Source of the DNA: a virus
Length of the DNA: 23,742 bases
IMG/VR virus record: IMGVR_UViG_3300032561_000131
Location: 1-23,742 of that record
Direction: 5' to 3' (one strand)
Position numbers and translations under genes: made by a program. Shown here in pieces: positions 22,170 to 23,742 of this stretch; within the stretch, counting starts at the first letter, position 1; the number at the start of each line of letters is the position of its first letter. The notes under the pieces were generated by a model. It saw only the letters and a list, made by a program, of their open reading frames with translations. It made no database searches and was not told where the DNA came from.

Positions 22170-22327
22170 TGGAAATAGCTAACAGCAATGCTAAAGAGAT
22201 TCAACTGATTGCCACTATCATTCGTGCTGATGGCACAGTGGAACCTCTTGGTATTGTAGACTATTACCATAGAAACTTACTGAAGATGTTTATTTGGAAA
22301 GTAAAACAATTTATTAAAGGATTATAA
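22169..22327 (+). CDS. 52-residue small protein between virion genes
   Basis: A short ORF whose ATG overlaps the preceding stop (TAATG). The product begins MEIANSNAKEIQLIATI and continues RADGTVEPLGIVDYY, ending in a basic amphipathic stretch (MFIWKVKQFIKGL). The RADGTVExLG pattern occurs in other small phage proteins between virion genes. It ends two bases before the next ATG and carries that gene's Shine-Dalgarno (AAAGGA). Function unknown, but the tight coupling makes it a real gene. Confidence 0.78.
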   Translation: MEIANSNAKEIQLIATIIRADGTVEPLGIVDYYHRNLLKMFIWKVKQFIKGL

Positions 22328-22329
22328 TT

Positions 22330-22695
22330 ATGGCTACACTGCTCGTAAATACAGGCAAAGCTATTGTTACTAACCGTCTCAACAGTGGTGGAACAATACC
22401 ACAATATGTTGCTTGGGGAACTGGTGCAGGAACAACAGCAGCGACTGATACAACATTATTTACTGAGGTAACACCTAGAGTATCAGGCACAGTTACACAG
22501 CAAACAACATCAACTACTAACGACACTTTTCAAGTTGTAGCAACACAAACTGCAGGCACTACTGAGACAATCACAAATGCTGGTTTGTTTGATGCTTCTA
22601 CATCTGGTAATTTATTTATCAAAGGAGACTTCACTGGTGTAGCATTAAATAGTGGTGACTCTATCGCCTTTACTGTTAAAGTACAATTTAGTTAA
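22330..22695 (+). CDS. Virion-type protein, Thr-rich, 121 residues
   Basis: A small beta-rich protein beginning MATLLVNTGKAIVTNRLNSG, with a YVAWGTGAGTTAATDTTLFT segment (about 36-55) and an AGLFDASTSGNLFIKGDFTG segment (about 83-102). This arrangement recurs in phage virion proteins near tail or head-fibre genes. Thr makes up a large share of the residues. No enzyme motif is present. It has AAAGGA before the ATG and is followed by the fibre-like gene with a nearly matching leader. Confidence 0.8.
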   Translation: MATLLVNTGKAIVTNRLNSGGTIPQYVAWGTGAGTTAATDTTLFTEVTPRVSGTVTQQTTSTTNDTFQVVATQTAGTTETITNAGLFDASTSGNLFIKGDFTGVALNSGDSIAFTVKVQFS

Positions 22696-22704
22696 GGATA
22701 ACAA

Positions 22705-23742
22705 ATGGCGCTAGTACTTGCAGATAGAGTAAAGGAAAGCTGTACATCCCCTGGTGTAGGCACAGCAACTCTATTAGGTGCTGCTGCTGGTTATAAAACT
22801 TTCTCTGCTGGGGTTGGTGCCAGTAATACTACTTATTATGTTATTGCAGATCAAATAGGAAGTAACTGGGAAGTAGGTTTAGGGACTATAGGGGCTGGAG
22901 GAACTACTCTAGTCCGTACCACACCTTTATCAGGTAGTGCAACTACTCCAGTTAACTTCTCTACCGGTACACAAGATGTATTCTGTGACTATACCGCTTC
23001 TACAGCAGTGCTGGCATCTAATAATCCCGGTACATCAGGTCAAGTACTAACATCTGGTGGTATAGGGGTTGCTCCCTCTTGGGCAGCGGCAGGCACAGTC
23101 ACTAGCGTCAATGCTTCTGGTGGCACCACAGGTCTTACTTTCTCCGGTGGCCCTATTACCGCAGCAGGAACGCTGACTCTGGCGGGAACGCTGGCGAGTG
23201 CAAATGGTGGCACGGGTTTATCAGGTTCAACGCCATTCACAGCAAATGGTGTTTTGTATGCCAGTGGCGCAAGCGCACTAGCTACGTCATCTAATTTTCA
23301 ATTCAATGGAACGAATATTGGATTAAATACGGCGCCATCTGCAAGCGTTAATTTCTCAAACGCTTCTAATATCACTGGTGCTGCAACATCAGTCGCATTT
23401 AATACAACGGGTGTTATTCAATCAGATGTAACCACGGCTACATATTATGCGGCAGGCCCGACAACGGCTGCTGCATCATTTACCTTAGCAACATTAAATC
23501 ATTTTTCTGCTGGTACATTGACTGTTGGATCAGGTTCAACCGTAACCCAGCAAAGAGGATTTGCTGTTACTAGTGGCATGACAGGTGCTACCAACAATTA
23601 TGGTTTTTTTGGAAACTTAGCTTCTGCTACTGGTTCTTGGAACTTGTACATGAGCGGTACGGCTGCTAACTATATAGCAGGTCAATTAGTTGTTGGTTCA
23701 ACTACTTTGACAAACGCATATATTGTCTTAGGCCCTACTCAA
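22705..23742 (+). CDS. Tail- or head-fibre-like protein, C-terminus cut by window edge
   Basis: An open frame of 346 codons without stop to the right edge. The N-terminus (MALVLADRVKESCTSPGVGT) leads a small attachment-type domain with NWEVGLGTIGAGGTTLVRTT, a pattern common in fibre N-terminal domains of proteobacterial phages. After about residue 112 come the phrases APSWAAAGTVTSVNASGG and GTLASANGGTGLSG, typical fibre stalk repeats, then a Gly/Ala/Ser/Thr-rich beta shaft. Codon choice shifts from about 23110, with more ACG, GCG and CTG, suggesting an exchanged module. The receptor-binding end is outside the window. A start by ATG with AAGGATAACAA upstream is clear. Confidence 0.85.
   Translation, partial: MALVLADRVKESCTSPGVGTATLLGAAAGYKTFSAGVGASNTTYYVIADQIGSNWEVGLGTIGAGGTTLVRTTPLSGSATTPVNFSTGTQDVFCDYTASTAVLASNNPGTSGQVLTSGGIGVAPSWAAAGTVTSVNASGGTTGLTFSGGPITAAGTLTLAGTLASANGGTGLSGSTPFTANGVLYASGASALATSSNFQFNGTNIGLNTAPSASVNFSNASNITGAATSVAFNTTGVIQSDVTTATYYAAGPTTAAASFTLATLNHFSAGTLTVGSGSTVTQQRGFAVTSGMTGATNNYGFFGNLASATGSWNLYMSGTAANYIAGQLVVGSTTLTNAYIVLGPTQ

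Overview
The window is a piece of a tailed double-stranded DNA bacteriophage genome (Caudoviricetes). It has a T7-like replication set on one strand and a head-morphogenesis set on the other. No integrase, lysis gene, tRNA or bacterial housekeeping gene is visible. The host cannot be named from sequence alone. Ordinary sigma-70-type promoters, Shine-Dalgarno sites and several phage gene families common in proteobacterial phages suggest a Gram-negative (proteobacterial) host. Both ends of the window cut through genes.

Left block (1-12150, all leftward). Read in the direction of transcription from 12150, the order is: an ArdC-type antirestriction protein; a DnaN-like sliding clamp; four small proteins including a 32-aa membrane peptide; a helicase-DNA methyltransferase fusion with a small zinc-ribbon ORF; a run of very small overlapping early-type genes; a TOPRIM primase-DnaB-type helicase; a family A DNA polymerase with proofreading domain; a gp2.5-like ssDNA-binding protein with an acidic tail; a FEN-type 5'-3' exonuclease; and a zincin metallopeptidase cut by the left edge. 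Genes overlap or abut throughout, so translation is probably coupled. The helicase-methyltransferase cassette sits between what look like the N-terminal and C-terminal remnants of one alanine-rich phage protein. This is the best evidence in the window for a mobile accessory insertion.

Centre (12150-13253). About 1.1 kb has no convincing gene. It holds a leftward promoter, a rightward promoter, a 16-bp near-palindrome, CGGTTCA repeats with a G-rich tract, an octamer (CTATACAG) repeated in both orientations, and three tandem 40-bp repeats. This is the likely control centre of the genome and a candidate replication origin.

Right block (13254-23742, all rightward). The order is: small and large terminase, portal, a small conserved protein, a GroES-like co-chaperonin, scaffold, two small virion-type proteins, major capsid protein, a strong promoter built into a 41-bp inverted repeat, a 21-aa peptide, four small virion-type proteins and the start of a tail-fibre-like protein. 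Terminase and portal both start at TTG directly after the preceding stop codon. The GroES homologue beside scaffold and capsid suggests the phage alters the host chaperonin to fold its capsid.

Functions are from motif and family recognition by eye; no database search was run.
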